Assembly (NCBI GenBank): GCA_900637675.1
Contig: LR134389.1
Span: 186,001-250,000, forward strand
DNA length: 64,000 nucleotides
Reading direction: 5' to 3'
From: Streptococcus equi subsp. equi
Lineage (GTDB): Bacteria > Bacillota > Bacilli > Lactobacillales > Streptococcaceae
Part shown: positions 36,346-45,035 of the stretch, piece after piece
Position numbering within the stretch: position 1 is the stretch's first letter
Layout of the letters: each line of letters starts with the position of its first letter
The notes under the pieces: model-generated
What the model saw: the letters and a program-made list of their open reading frames with translations, nothing else
The model's database searches: none
Told to the model about the DNA's origin: nothing
Made by a program: the position numbers and the translations under genes

Positions 36346-37209
36346 ATGGCGCGTCCTATTGGTATATATGAAAAAGCAACGCCAAAGCATTTTACTTGGC
36401 TGGAACGCTTGCAATTTGCAAAGGTATTAGGCTTTGATTTTGTAGAAATGTCTGTCGATGAATCAGATGCTCGCCTAGCGCGCTTGGATTGGAGTAAACA
36501 GGAGCGACTAGACATTGTCAAGGCTATTTATGAAACAGGGGTTCGTATCCCAAGCATTTGCTTCTCTGGTCATCGTCGTTATCCACTTGGCTCTAGCAAT
36601 CCAGAAACAGAAGCGACATCATTAGAGCTAATGAAAAAATGCATTGTGCTAGCACAGGATCTTGGTGTGCGTACCATTCAATTGGCTGGCTATGACGTTT
36701 ATTATGAAGAAAAATCACCTGAAACGCGTGCGCGCTTTATCAAAAATCTCAGACAGGCCTGCACTTGGGCAGAGGAAGCTCAGGTTATTTTAGCCATTGA
36801 AATAATGGACGATCCTTTTATCAACTCAATTGAGAAATACCTAGCTGTGGAAAAAGAAATTGACTCCCCTTATCTCTTTGTCTATCCAGATACGGGCAAT
36901 GTCTCTGCTTGGCATAATGACCTCTGGAGTGAATTTTACAATGGGCATCGGTCTATTGCTGCCTTGCATCTAAAGGACACCTATGCTGTGACAGAAACAT
37001 CTAAAGGGCAATTTCGTGATGTGCCATTCGGTCAAGGCTGTGTTGATTGGGAAGCAATGTTTGATGTGCTCAAGAAAACGCATTATCATGGTCCATTTTT
37101 GATTGAAATGTGGTCAGAAAACTGTGAAACTGTAGAGGAGACAAGAGCTGCCATCAAGGAGGCACAGGATTTCCTTTATCCACTGATTGAGAAAGCGGGG
37201 TTAAGCTAA
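36346..37209 (+). CDS. ulaE: L-ribulose/L-xylulose 5-phosphate 3-epimerase
   Basis: A 287-aa AP endonuclease 2-like TIM barrel. Start chosen at ATG 36346 (MARPIGIYEKATPKHF), giving the normal length; the frame extends upstream into ulaD. Metal-binding segments: EIMDDPFINS, YPDTGNVSAWHND, HLKDTYAVTE and LIEMWSE. The stop overlaps the ulaF start (TAATG). Confidence 0.94.
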   Translation: MARPIGIYEKATPKHFTWLERLQFAKVLGFDFVEMSVDESDARLARLDWSKQERLDIVKAIYETGVRIPSICFSGHRRYPLGSSNPETEATSLELMKKCIVLAQDLGVRTIQLAGYDVYYEEKSPETRARFIKNLRQACTWAEEAQVILAIEIMDDPFINSIEKYLAVEKEIDSPYLFVYPDTGNVSAWHNDLWSEFYNGHRSIAALHLKDTYAVTETSKGQFRDVPFGQGCVDWEAMFDVLKKTHYHGPFLIEMWSENCETVEETRAAIKEAQDFLYPLIEKAGLS

Positions 37210-37925
37210 TGGCAAAAAGGCTACAAGAAATGCGTGAACGTGTCTGTGCAGCCAACAAGGCCCTACCGCTGCATGGGCTGGTGAAATTTACCTGGGGCAA
37301 TGTCTCAGAGGTCTGTCGTGAGCTGGGACGTATCGTCATCAAGCCAAGCGGCGTTGACTATGACCAATTAACACCGGAAAATATGGTCGTTACAGACTTA
37401 GATGGCACTATTGTTGAGGGAGAGCTGAACCCTTCTTCTGATTTGCCAACCCATGTGCAATTATACAAGGCATGGCCAGAGGTTGGCGGGATTGTGCACA
37501 CACACTCAACAGAAGCGGTTGGCTGGGCACAGGCTGGGCGAGATATTCCATTTTATGGGACAACTCATGCTGATTACTTTTATGGCCCCATTCCATGTGC
37601 TCGCTCTCTAACTGCCGATGAGGTTAATGGAGCCTATGAAAAAGAAACGGGTACGGTTATTTTAGAGGAATTTGCTAGTCGTGGTCTTGATCCGATGGCA
37701 GTGCCTGGTATTGTTGTTCGCAATCATGGTCCCTTTACTTGGGGCAAGACGCCTGAATTAGCGGTTTATCACTCAGTGGTGCTCGAAGAGGTGGCCAAGA
37801 TGAACCGCCTGACAGAACAAATCAATCCTCGTGTGGAGCCAGCTCCAACCTATATTATGGACAAGCATTACCTTAGAAAGCATGGTCCAAATGCCTATTA
37901 TGGCCAAAAAGGTAGCCGGCATTAA
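37209..37925 (+). CDS. ulaF: L-ribulose-5-phosphate 4-epimerase
   Basis: A 238-aa class II aldolase-fold zinc enzyme making D-xylulose 5-phosphate for the pentose phosphate pathway. Motifs: GLVKFTWGNVSEV, IKPSGVDYD, the zinc-binding VHTHSTEAVGWAQ and the later His in VRNHGPFTWGKTPELAV. It is the last gene of the ulaA-F run. Confidence 0.95.
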   Translation: MAKRLQEMRERVCAANKALPLHGLVKFTWGNVSEVCRELGRIVIKPSGVDYDQLTPENMVVTDLDGTIVEGELNPSSDLPTHVQLYKAWPEVGGIVHTHSTEAVGWAQAGRDIPFYGTTHADYFYGPIPCARSLTADEVNGAYEKETGTVILEEFASRGLDPMAVPGIVVRNHGPFTWGKTPELAVYHSVVLEEVAKMNRLTEQINPRVEPAPTYIMDKHYLRKHGPNAYYGQKGSRH

Positions 37926-38222
37926 GGCAGCAGCTAGTAACTTAGTGAGAGCTGCTTAGCTAGGCTTAAGGTCAAGGTGTTAACCCTTGTTGCAATCTGG
38001 GATAAAAAGCCTCTTATTTTAGACAAAGTTTAATAATTAATTCAACTATTACAATTATAAAAGAAAAAAGCGAACTAATTAGGAATTTTATCTTCAGAAA
38101 ACTAATGATCGTTCGTTTTTTCCTATTTAGAAATTGACTTTGGCCTAGTATTCTTTCCTACAGATAGGTAAAATGGTAAACTGATAAGGCTGTGTGGTAG
38201 TGATGTTTTATAGAAGGGAGGT

Positions 38223-39875
38223 ATGAACGTGATTATTTTGGATAAAAAAAGCTATGATCTGCTGTCATATCTGATTCGATTGAAGGAGGCTGAGACAGTC
38301 ATGGCGATTTCAGCTGCCTTGGGTCAGTCGCGGCGCAAAATCTATTATCATTTGGATAAAATTAACGAAGCGCTGCCCAGCCATGTTGCTCAAATTGTCT
38401 CCTATCCTCGGGTTGGCATCTTGCTAAATAGTGAGCAAAAGGCTGCCTGCCAACAGCTCCTCAATGAAGTGGCAGATTATCACTATGTCATGAAGGGTGA
38501 TGAGCGCAGGAGCTTATCAGCGATTTATATTGCAGTGGCAACAGAGCGGGTGACACTGGATAAGCTCATGATGATTAATGATGTTTCCAGAAATACCATC
38601 TTAAATGACCTTGCTGAACTGAGAGAGGAATTGTCTAGCTATAACAATAAGATTCAGCTGCATGCCACCAAGGCCAAGGGCTATTACTTTGACTGTCACC
38701 CTATGGCTTTGATTCAGTACCTTTACAAGGTATTGGCAGGTGTTTATCAGGGAGGCAATAGCAGCTTTATTGAGCTTTTTGATCATAAGCTTTCTGAGAC
38801 ACAAGGCTTGTCAGCTTATTTTTCAAAGGAGGTTTTGGATTATTTTCACGAATACCTCTTTTTGTCTCAGGCTAGCCTAGGCAAAACAATTAATATTCAG
38901 GATAGTCAGTTTATGCTGCAAATTCTTCCTTTTATCCTGCTTAGCTATCGCAACATGCAATTGCATTCGGAAACTAAAACAGCGCTTAAAAGGGATTTTA
39001 ACCTGATTTGGAAGCGCAAGGAATACCAGATTGCTAAGGCATTGGCTAGTGAGCTTTACCACAATTTCAAGCTGCATTTAGATGACATTGAGGTAGGCAT
39101 GATAGCCATGCTGATGCTATCCTTTAGAAAAGATCAGGATCACCATGTTGAAAGTCAGGATTATGAGCAGATGCGAGCCACTATTGGTGATTTTATCGAT
39201 CAGCTGGAGCTGCGCTATCAGCTGCATTTTACCCACAAAAAGGACTTGCTTAGACAGCTGACCAGGCATTGCAAGGCCCTTGTTTATCGAAAGGCCTATG
39301 GGATTTTTTCGATCAATCCTTTAACAGACCATATTAAGGAAAAATACGAGGAGCTCTTTGCTATGGCTCAATCCTGTGCTGTAATCCTAGAGCAGGCTTG
39401 GCAGATCCGTCTAACAGATGATGACGTGGCTTATCTAACGATTCATCTGGGAGGAGAGCTGCGCCATAGTCATGCTGACTGGGACAAGACCAAGCTTGTT
39501 ATCGTTTCAGATGATGGCATTGGGATTCAAAAGCTGCTGTTGAAGCAGTGCCAGCGTTATTTGCCCAATTGTCAAATCGAGGCTGTCTTTACAACAGAGC
39601 AATACCAGAGTGTCTTTGATTTGATGTCTGTTGACATTGTGGTATCAACAACAGACGCACTGGAGGCTCTTGTTCCCGTACTGATTGTCAATCCTATTTT
39701 GAGCGATGATGACATTATTAGATTGATCCGTTTTTCAAAGCAGGGGCGCTTGAGTGATAGCTCTCGTTTTTCCCTTGAGCTAGAAAAGGCGATCGAGACC
39801 ATTGTTAAGGACGATGCTGACCGCTATGCCTTGAAAACAAAAATTGAAAAGCTCATTCATCACGAATTATTGTAA
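38223..39875 (+). CDS. PRD-domain transcription regulator of the ascorbate genes (BglG/MtlR type)
   Basis: A 550-aa regulator with N-terminal HTH segments (MAISAALGQSRRKIYYHLDKI, and VTLDKLMMINDVSRNTILNDL). Two PRD domains follow, with phosphorylatable His in the region DDIEVGMIAMLMLSF and in DDDVAYLTIHLGGELRHSHAD. The EIIB-like domain (VIVSDDGIGIQKLLLKQC) has Asp where the phosphorylatable Cys usually is. It is located between ulaF and ulaG, which share an operator-like block, so it is the likely activator, with activity set by PTS phosphorylation. It is preceded by GAAGGGAGG. Confidence 0.82.
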   Translation: MNVIILDKKSYDLLSYLIRLKEAETVMAISAALGQSRRKIYYHLDKINEALPSHVAQIVSYPRVGILLNSEQKAACQQLLNEVADYHYVMKGDERRSLSAIYIAVATERVTLDKLMMINDVSRNTILNDLAELREELSSYNNKIQLHATKAKGYYFDCHPMALIQYLYKVLAGVYQGGNSSFIELFDHKLSETQGLSAYFSKEVLDYFHEYLFLSQASLGKTINIQDSQFMLQILPFILLSYRNMQLHSETKTALKRDFNLIWKRKEYQIAKALASELYHNFKLHLDDIEVGMIAMLMLSFRKDQDHHVESQDYEQMRATIGDFIDQLELRYQLHFTHKKDLLRQLTRHCKALVYRKAYGIFSINPLTDHIKEKYEELFAMAQSCAVILEQAWQIRLTDDDVAYLTIHLGGELRHSHADWDKTKLVIVSDDGIGIQKLLLKQCQRYLPNCQIEAVFTTEQYQSVFDLMSVDIVVSTTDALEALVPVLIVNPILSDDDIIRLIRFSKQGRLSDSSRFSLELEKAIETIVKDDADRYALKTKIEKLIHHELL

Positions 39876-39962
39876 GCTACTAGCTTGCCTATTGATAAGG
39901 ACCCCTCAGCTGTCTATTGGTTTAGGAGAAGGCTGGGGCTTTTAGTTTATTTTGAGCCAAAA

Positions 39963-40008
39963 TTCAGTCCAGTTTTGAACACAAGAGTGTGTGACACTTG
40001 GTCTTTTT
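39963..40008 (+). promoter_or_regulatory. Operator-like block upstream of ulaG
   Basis: Same 46-base design as the block before ulaA: TTCAGTCCAGTTTTGAACAC, ACAC-N6-GTGT, TTGGTCTTTTT. A -10 (TATACT, 40026-40031) lies 18 bases downstream. Confidence 0.75.
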
Positions 40009-40069
40009 ATGAGAATAAAGAAGGTCTATACTTAGAGTATAGATAAAAATTCATTTTGGAGGAAACATA

Positions 40070-41161
40070 ATGGCTAAAGTACAAGATATAACTCGTGAAT
40101 CATGGATTCTTAGCACCTTCCCAGAATGGGGAACCTGGCTAAACGAAGAAATTGAAGAAGAGGTAGTGCCTGAAGGAAATTTCTCTATGTGGTGGCTAGG
40201 TAACTGCGGTATCTGGATCAAAACACCGGGTGGTGCCAATGTTGTCATGGACCTATGGTCCAATCGTGGAAAGGCAACTAAAAAAGTAAAAGACATGGTT
40301 CGTGGTCACCAAATGGCCAATATGGCAGGGGTTCGCAAGCTACAACCAAATCTAAGAGCTCAGCCAATGGTTATTGATCCCTTTATGATTAATGAGTTAG
40401 ACTATTACTTGGTGTCTCATTATCATAGTGACCACATTGATATCAATACTGCAGCAGCCATTATCAACAATCCAAAGCTTGACCATGTCAAATTTGTTGG
40501 CCCTTATGAGTGCGGCAAGATTTGGGAGAGCTGGGGTGTTCCAAAGGATCGTATCATCGTGGTAAAACCAGGCGATAGCTTTGCATTCAAGGATATCAAG
40601 GTTACTGCTGTTGAATCCTTTGACCGTACCTGTATCGTTACCTTACCAGTTGCTGGCGCTGAGGAAAATGGTGGCGAGCTAGCAGGACTTCCAGTGACTG
40701 ACGAAGAGTTAGCTCGCAAAACCGTTAACTACATTTTTGAAACACCAGGAGGAACCATCTATCATGGTGCAGACTCCCACTTCTCAAACTATTTTGCTAA
40801 GCATGGACGTGACTACGATATTGATGTTGTCTTGAACAATTATGGTGAAAATCCAATCGGTATTCAGGATAAGATGACCTCTGTTGACCTACTTCGTATG
40901 GCAGAAAATCTCCGCGCCAAGGTTGTCATTCCGGTTCACTATGATATCTGGTCAAACTTCATGGCCTCAACTGATGAAATCCTAGAGCTTTGGAAGATGC
41001 GTAAGGAGCGCTTGCAATACCAATTCCATCCATTCATTTGGGAGGTTGGTGGCAAATACACCTATCCACAGGATCAGGATCGCATCGAGTATCATCACCC
41101 ACGTGGCTTTGACGACTGCTTCTTGGAAGACTCAAATATTCAGTTTAAAGCCCTTCTCTAA
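40070..41161 (+). CDS. ulaG: L-ascorbate-6-phosphate lactonase
   Basis: A 363-aa metallo-beta-lactamase-fold enzyme opening the lactone of ascorbate 6-phosphate, the first intracellular step. The metal motif HYHSDHIDI, GADSHFSNYFAKHG, and VVIPVHYDIWSNF are UlaG-typical. It is transcribed alone, with GGAGGAAACATA as ribosome binding site, but shares its upstream block with ulaA. Confidence 0.95.
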   Translation: MAKVQDITRESWILSTFPEWGTWLNEEIEEEVVPEGNFSMWWLGNCGIWIKTPGGANVVMDLWSNRGKATKKVKDMVRGHQMANMAGVRKLQPNLRAQPMVIDPFMINELDYYLVSHYHSDHIDINTAAAIINNPKLDHVKFVGPYECGKIWESWGVPKDRIIVVKPGDSFAFKDIKVTAVESFDRTCIVTLPVAGAEENGGELAGLPVTDEELARKTVNYIFETPGGTIYHGADSHFSNYFAKHGRDYDIDVVLNNYGENPIGIQDKMTSVDLLRMAENLRAKVVIPVHYDIWSNFMASTDEILELWKMRKERLQYQFHPFIWEVGGKYTYPQDQDRIEYHHPRGFDDCFLEDSNIQFKALL

Positions 41162-41169
41162 ACCTATTT

Positions 41170-41203
41170 TGCCTCATCTAGCCTTGCTAGGTGGGGCTTT
41201 TGA
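41170..41203 (+). terminator. ulaG terminator
   Basis: GCCTCATCTAGC-CTT-GCTAGGTGGGGC followed by TTTT (one wobble pair). Confidence 0.85.
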
Positions 41204-41502
41204 TTTATCTAGAGTGCTATTAGACATGACTAGCAGCTATGGTCAAAGCAAGCTAACGCTTTGCTTAGCAGATCTTATTGCTATTGGGAGCTTGCTTGGC
41301 AGTCTAAGCATTGGTTTGGTTGCAGGACAAGAGTCAGATAGGTCAATCAAGTCAGCTAGAGGAGGCTGCTGGGTAAGCTCTCAAGGCGCTAAGTGTCAGA
41401 AAGGCCTGCTTGCTGTGGTCTGTTCAGGGCTGTTAAGTGCTTGGTTGACTAGTGATATCACTGCTTAGGACGATCCTGATACTTGGGTAGCAAGCGTCCA
41501 GC
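41204..41502. other. Intergenic, no gene supported
   Basis: A frame is open through this stretch from within ulaG to 41468. Its composition and start inside another gene argue against a real gene. Nothing else is seen before the opuA promoter. Confidence 0.4.
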
Positions 41503-41580
41503 TTGACAAAAAGTGACCATATATTATATAATTAATGTGTTCTGTTTAGGCAGACTCTTTTTTTTAAGCAAAAAGTGACC
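41503..41580 (+). promoter_or_regulatory. opuA promoter with two 12-bp direct repeats
   Basis: TTGACA (41503-41508) - 18 bases - TATAAT (41527-41532). CAAAAAGTGACC occurs twice, at 41507-41518 (between -35 and -10) and 41569-41580 (in the leader), exactly 62 bases apart. This is a plausible operator pair for the osmo-responsive repressor BusR known for opuA/busA in lactic acid bacteria. Confidence 0.75.
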
Positions 41581-41667
41581 TCATTATTTTAAAATTGTGG
41601 TGGCACTTTTAGAAATCTATTAAGCTAATTTAGCTTTAATCGAGGAAGAGAACAAGAGAGGAAAAGA

Positions 41668-42864
41668 ATGGGAACTATTTTAGAGGTCAGGCATTTGAGT
41701 AAATTGTTTGGCAAAAAACAAAAAGCAGCTCTTGAAATGATCAAGGCTGGTAAAAGTAAGAGCGCTATTTTTAAAAAGACAGGAGTTACTGTCGGGGTCT
41801 ATGATGCCAGCTTTGAGGTTCAGGAAGGCGAGATTTTTGTGATCATGGGCCTTTCAGGCAGCGGCAAATCAACGCTTGTTCGTATGCTTAATCGATTAAT
41901 TGAGCCCTCAGCAGGCTCTATTTTATTAGAGGGAAGGGATATTTCTAAACTGTCTGTGGATCAGCTCAGAGAAGTTCGCAGGCATGATATGAATATGGTT
42001 TTTCAAAGCTTTGCTCTTTTTCCACACAAGACGATTTTGGAAAACACAGAGTTTGGCTTGGAGCTGCGTGGGGTACCAAAGCAGGAGCGTCGAGAGATTG
42101 CAAAGCGTGCGCTTGATCAGTCAGGGCTTCTTGAGGTCAGGGACCAATACCCTGATCAATTGTCTGGTGGCATGCAGCAGCGTGTTGGCTTGGCGCGTGC
42201 CTTGGCAAACAGCCCTAAGATTTTGCTGATGGACGAGGCTTTTTCTGCCTTAGATCCCTTGATTCGTCGTGACATGCAAGATGAGCTGCTAGAATTACAG
42301 GAGACGATGAAGCAGACCATTATTTTTATCAGTCACGACTTGAATGAGGCTCTGCGTATTGGTGATCGTATTGCCTTGATGAAGGACGGTCAGATCATGC
42401 AGATTGGGACGGGTGAGGATATTCTAACCAATCCGGCTAATGATTTTGTTCGTGAATTTGTAGAGGACGTTGACCGCTCAAAGGTGCTGACTGCTCAGCA
42501 TATTATGATTAAGCCTATCACAACAACGGTTGATCTGGACGGTCCGCAGGTGGCTTTGAATCGTATGCACAATGAGGAGGTGTCTATGCTCATGGCAACC
42601 AATCGTCGTCGTCAGCTAATAGGAAGCCTAACAGCAGACGGAGCGATTGAAGCACGTCAGAAAAAGCTCCCCTTGTCAGAGGTTATTGATCGTAATGTCA
42701 GAACGGTCTCAAAGGATACTGTTATTACGGATATTTTGCCCTTGATTTATGACTCTTCTGCGCCAATTGCAGTGACAGATGAGCAGCACCGCTTGTTAGG
42801 GGTTATTATTCGTGGGCGTGTCCTTGAAGCCTTGGCTAATATTCCAGATGACGACCTTAATTAG
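41668..42864 (+). CDS. opuAA: Glycine betaine/proline ABC transporter ATPase
   Basis: A 398-aa ATPase of an osmoprotectant importer. Motifs: Walker [25 protein letters not shown], Walker [14 protein letters not shown] and ISHDLNEAL. Two C-terminal CBS domains (from about residue 280) sense ionic strength in OpuA homologues. The N-terminal insert [20 protein letters not shown] is typical of the family. It is co-transcribed with the permease/binding-protein gene 17 bases downstream. Confidence 0.94.
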   Translation: MGTILEVRHLSKLFGKKQKAALEMIKAGKSKSAIFKKTGVTVGVYDASFEVQEGEIFVIMGLSGSGKSTLVRMLNRLIEPSAGSILLEGRDISKLSVDQLREVRRHDMNMVFQSFALFPHKTILENTEFGLELRGVPKQERREIAKRALDQSGLLEVRDQYPDQLSGGMQQRVGLARALANSPKILLMDEAFSALDPLIRRDMQDELLELQETMKQTIIFISHDLNEALRIGDRIALMKDGQIMQIGTGEDILTNPANDFVREFVEDVDRSKVLTAQHIMIKPITTTVDLDGPQVALNRMHNEEVSMLMATNRRRQLIGSLTADGAIEARQKKLPLSEVIDRNVRTVSKDTVITDILPLIYDSSAPIAVTDEQHRLLGVIIRGRVLEALANIPDDDLN

Positions 42865-42881
42865 AATGGAGAGACTGTATT

Positions 42882-44612
42882 TTGGAAAACCTATTACAAA
42901 CAACTCTACCAGTGGCACAGCTGGTTGAGCAACTAACTGAGTGGCTGACAAAAACCTTTTCAGGCTTCTTTGATCTGCTGCAGCTTGTGGGCAATGCTTT
43001 GATGGATTGGATCACGCAGACCCTTTTGTTTATCAATCCGTTACTGTTTATGCTATTGGTTACCTGTGCGATGTTTTTCTTGGCAAGAAAAAAATGGCCT
43101 TTGCCGATCTTTACCCTCCTGGGCCTGTTATTTGTCTATAACCAAGGCCTGTGGGCAGAGCTGATCAATACCTTTACGCTGGTTTTGGTAGCAAGCCTCA
43201 TCTCTGTCTTGCTTGGTATTCCCTTGGGCATTTGGATGGCTAAAAATAAGATTGTTCACCAGGTGATTAATCCAATGCTGGACCTTATGCAGACCATGCC
43301 AGCCTTTGTTTATTTGATTCCGGCTGTCGCCTTTTTTGGCATTGGTATGGTCCCTGGCGTCTTTGCGTCGGTTATCTTTGCCTTGCCGCCGACTGTTCGT
43401 TTTACCAATTTAGCGCTTCGTCATATTCCGACAGAATTGGTTGAAGCTTCAGATGCCTTTGGGTCAACCCCTAAACAAAAATTACTGAAGGTCGAATTAC
43501 CCTTGGCAAAGCATACGATGATGGCAGGTGTTAATCAGACCATGATGTTGGCCCTATCAATGGTTGTGACAGGCTCAATGATTGGTGCTCCAGGTCTTGG
43601 ACGTGAGGTCCTATCGGCCTTGCAGCATGCTGATATTGGGCGTGGCTTTGTTAGTGGTTTGGCCCTTGTTATCTTGGCGATTATTTTGGATCGTATGACT
43701 CAGCATTTTAACGGTAAGCCGCAAGAAAGAACGCAGACTGGAAAAACCAAGAAATGGCTTGGTCTAGCTGCTTTAGCTGTCTTTTTGTTGTCAGCTTTGG
43801 GGCGTGGCTTTGCTGCGATGTTATCAAGCTCAGCAGACAAGGGGCAGAAGGTGACCATTGCTTATGTGCAGTGGGATTCTGAGGTGGCTTCTACCCATGT
43901 TATCGCTCAGGTCTTAAGAGATGAGGGTTATCAGGTAACCTTGACACCACTGGATAATGCTGTGATGTGGCAAACCATCGCAAATGGCGATGCAGACTTT
44001 TCAACAAGTGCCTGGTTACCAGTGACCCATCAGCAGCAGTACCAAAAGTATCAGGATAAGCTGGATAATCTTGGTCCTAATCTGAAGGGAACAAAGCTAG
44101 GACTCGCTGTGCCAGCCTATATGAGCGATGTGAACAGCATAGAGGAGCTTTCGGATCAAGCCAATCAACAGATTATTGGGATTGAACCGGGAGCTGGTAT
44201 TATGACTGCTGCTGATAAGACGCAAAAGGCCTATTCCAACTTGGCAGATTGGGAGCTCGTTGCTGCTTCGACAGGTGCTATGACCACCTCACTTGATCAG
44301 GCGGTCAAGAAAAAGGAGCCGATCGTTGTGACGGCTTGGTCTCCTCATTGGATGTTTGCTAAGTACGATTTGAAATACCTGGCAGATCCAAAGAAAACCT
44401 TTGGCTCAAAGGAAAATATCAATACCATTGCACGTCGGGGCTTAAAGGCCGACCTGCCAGCTGTTCATAGGATTGTTGATCACTTCCATTGGGAAAAAGA
44501 GGATATGGAGGCTGTTATGCTTGACATCAATCAGGGCATGACACCAGAAGCCGCAGCCAAGAAATGGGTGGCTAGCCATGCTGATAAGGTGGCCAAATGG
44601 ACTCAGTCATAA
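42882..44612 (+). CDS. opuABC: Glycine betaine transporter permease fused to substrate-binding domain
   Basis: A 576-aa protein starting at TTG. The permease half has six or more membrane segments and the EAA-type loop EASDAFGSTPKQKLLKVELP. An extra membrane helix near residue 295 follows, then a surface-exposed OpuAC binding domain (QKVTIAYVQWDSEVASTHV to the C-terminus). The fusion is the norm for streptococcal and lactococcal OpuA. Trp residues suited to betaine binding are present (MWQTIANGDADFSTSAWLP, TAWSPHWMF). Confidence 0.94.
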   Translation: MENLLQTTLPVAQLVEQLTEWLTKTFSGFFDLLQLVGNALMDWITQTLLFINPLLFMLLVTCAMFFLARKKWPLPIFTLLGLLFVYNQGLWAELINTFTLVLVASLISVLLGIPLGIWMAKNKIVHQVINPMLDLMQTMPAFVYLIPAVAFFGIGMVPGVFASVIFALPPTVRFTNLALRHIPTELVEASDAFGSTPKQKLLKVELPLAKHTMMAGVNQTMMLALSMVVTGSMIGAPGLGREVLSALQHADIGRGFVSGLALVILAIILDRMTQHFNGKPQERTQTGKTKKWLGLAALAVFLLSALGRGFAAMLSSSADKGQKVTIAYVQWDSEVASTHVIAQVLRDEGYQVTLTPLDNAVMWQTIANGDADFSTSAWLPVTHQQQYQKYQDKLDNLGPNLKGTKLGLAVPAYMSDVNSIEELSDQANQQIIGIEPGAGIMTAADKTQKAYSNLADWELVAASTGAMTTSLDQAVKKKEPIVVTAWSPHWMFAKYDLKYLADPKKTFGSKENINTIARRGLKADLPAVHRIVDHFHWEKEDMEAVMLDINQGMTPEAAAKKWVASHADKVAKWTQS

Positions 44613-45021
44613 GGCCGCTCGCTCAAATGTAGCCTAGACTAATCATGGATTTTGCAGAAGGCTTTCCGTCCATATCAGCTTAGGAAAGTCATAGCAGATG
44701 ATGTCATCAATTTGGAGATTGAGACAAAGTCTGACTTCAAATAGAACAAATGAACAGGTTTAGTTTTCTGAGGTTTTGAAAACTAGGCCTGTTCGTTTGT
44801 TAATGAATTAGATAACAAAGGATATTAGTTAAGACTCTCTAAAGTGTCACTCTTTTTATCTCAGTCTCTTTTTTGGTAGAAATGTCTTGATGATAAAGCA
44901 AAAGCAGTCATTTATCTTCCTTCAAGCAGCTTGGATCTTTTGATCAAGCTACGGGTATGCTGCTTTACCTGCTAGTGCTTGCAAAAAGCGTAGCTGGTCA
45001 GAGCAAAGCAGGTCACTGTGT
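44613..45021. repeat. Large nested inverted repeat between opuABC and polA
   Basis: AACAAATGAACAGG..TAGTTTTC (44745-44768) and GAAAACTA..CCTGTTCGTTTGTT (44778-44801) pair over about 22 of 24 positions, with only a TT/GG internal mismatch and one base difference. An outer pair, GAGATTGAGAC (44717) and ATCTCAGTCTC (about 44860-44870), encloses it. It may be a terminator or a small dispersed intergenic element. No gene is seen in these 400 bases. Confidence 0.6.
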
Positions 45022-45029
45022 GGTATAAT
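45022..45029 (+). promoter_or_regulatory. polA promoter, apparently giving a leaderless mRNA
   Basis: Extended -10 TGGTATAAT ends at 45029, and the ATG of polA is at 45036. Transcription should begin at or within a base of the start codon. No ribosome binding site exists ahead of it. Confidence 0.65.
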
Positions 45030-45035
45030 AAAGGC

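Noticed and set aside
41046..41468. 140-codon frame starting inside ulaG
   Set aside because: Begins in another frame within ulaG, runs through its terminator and has no start signal.
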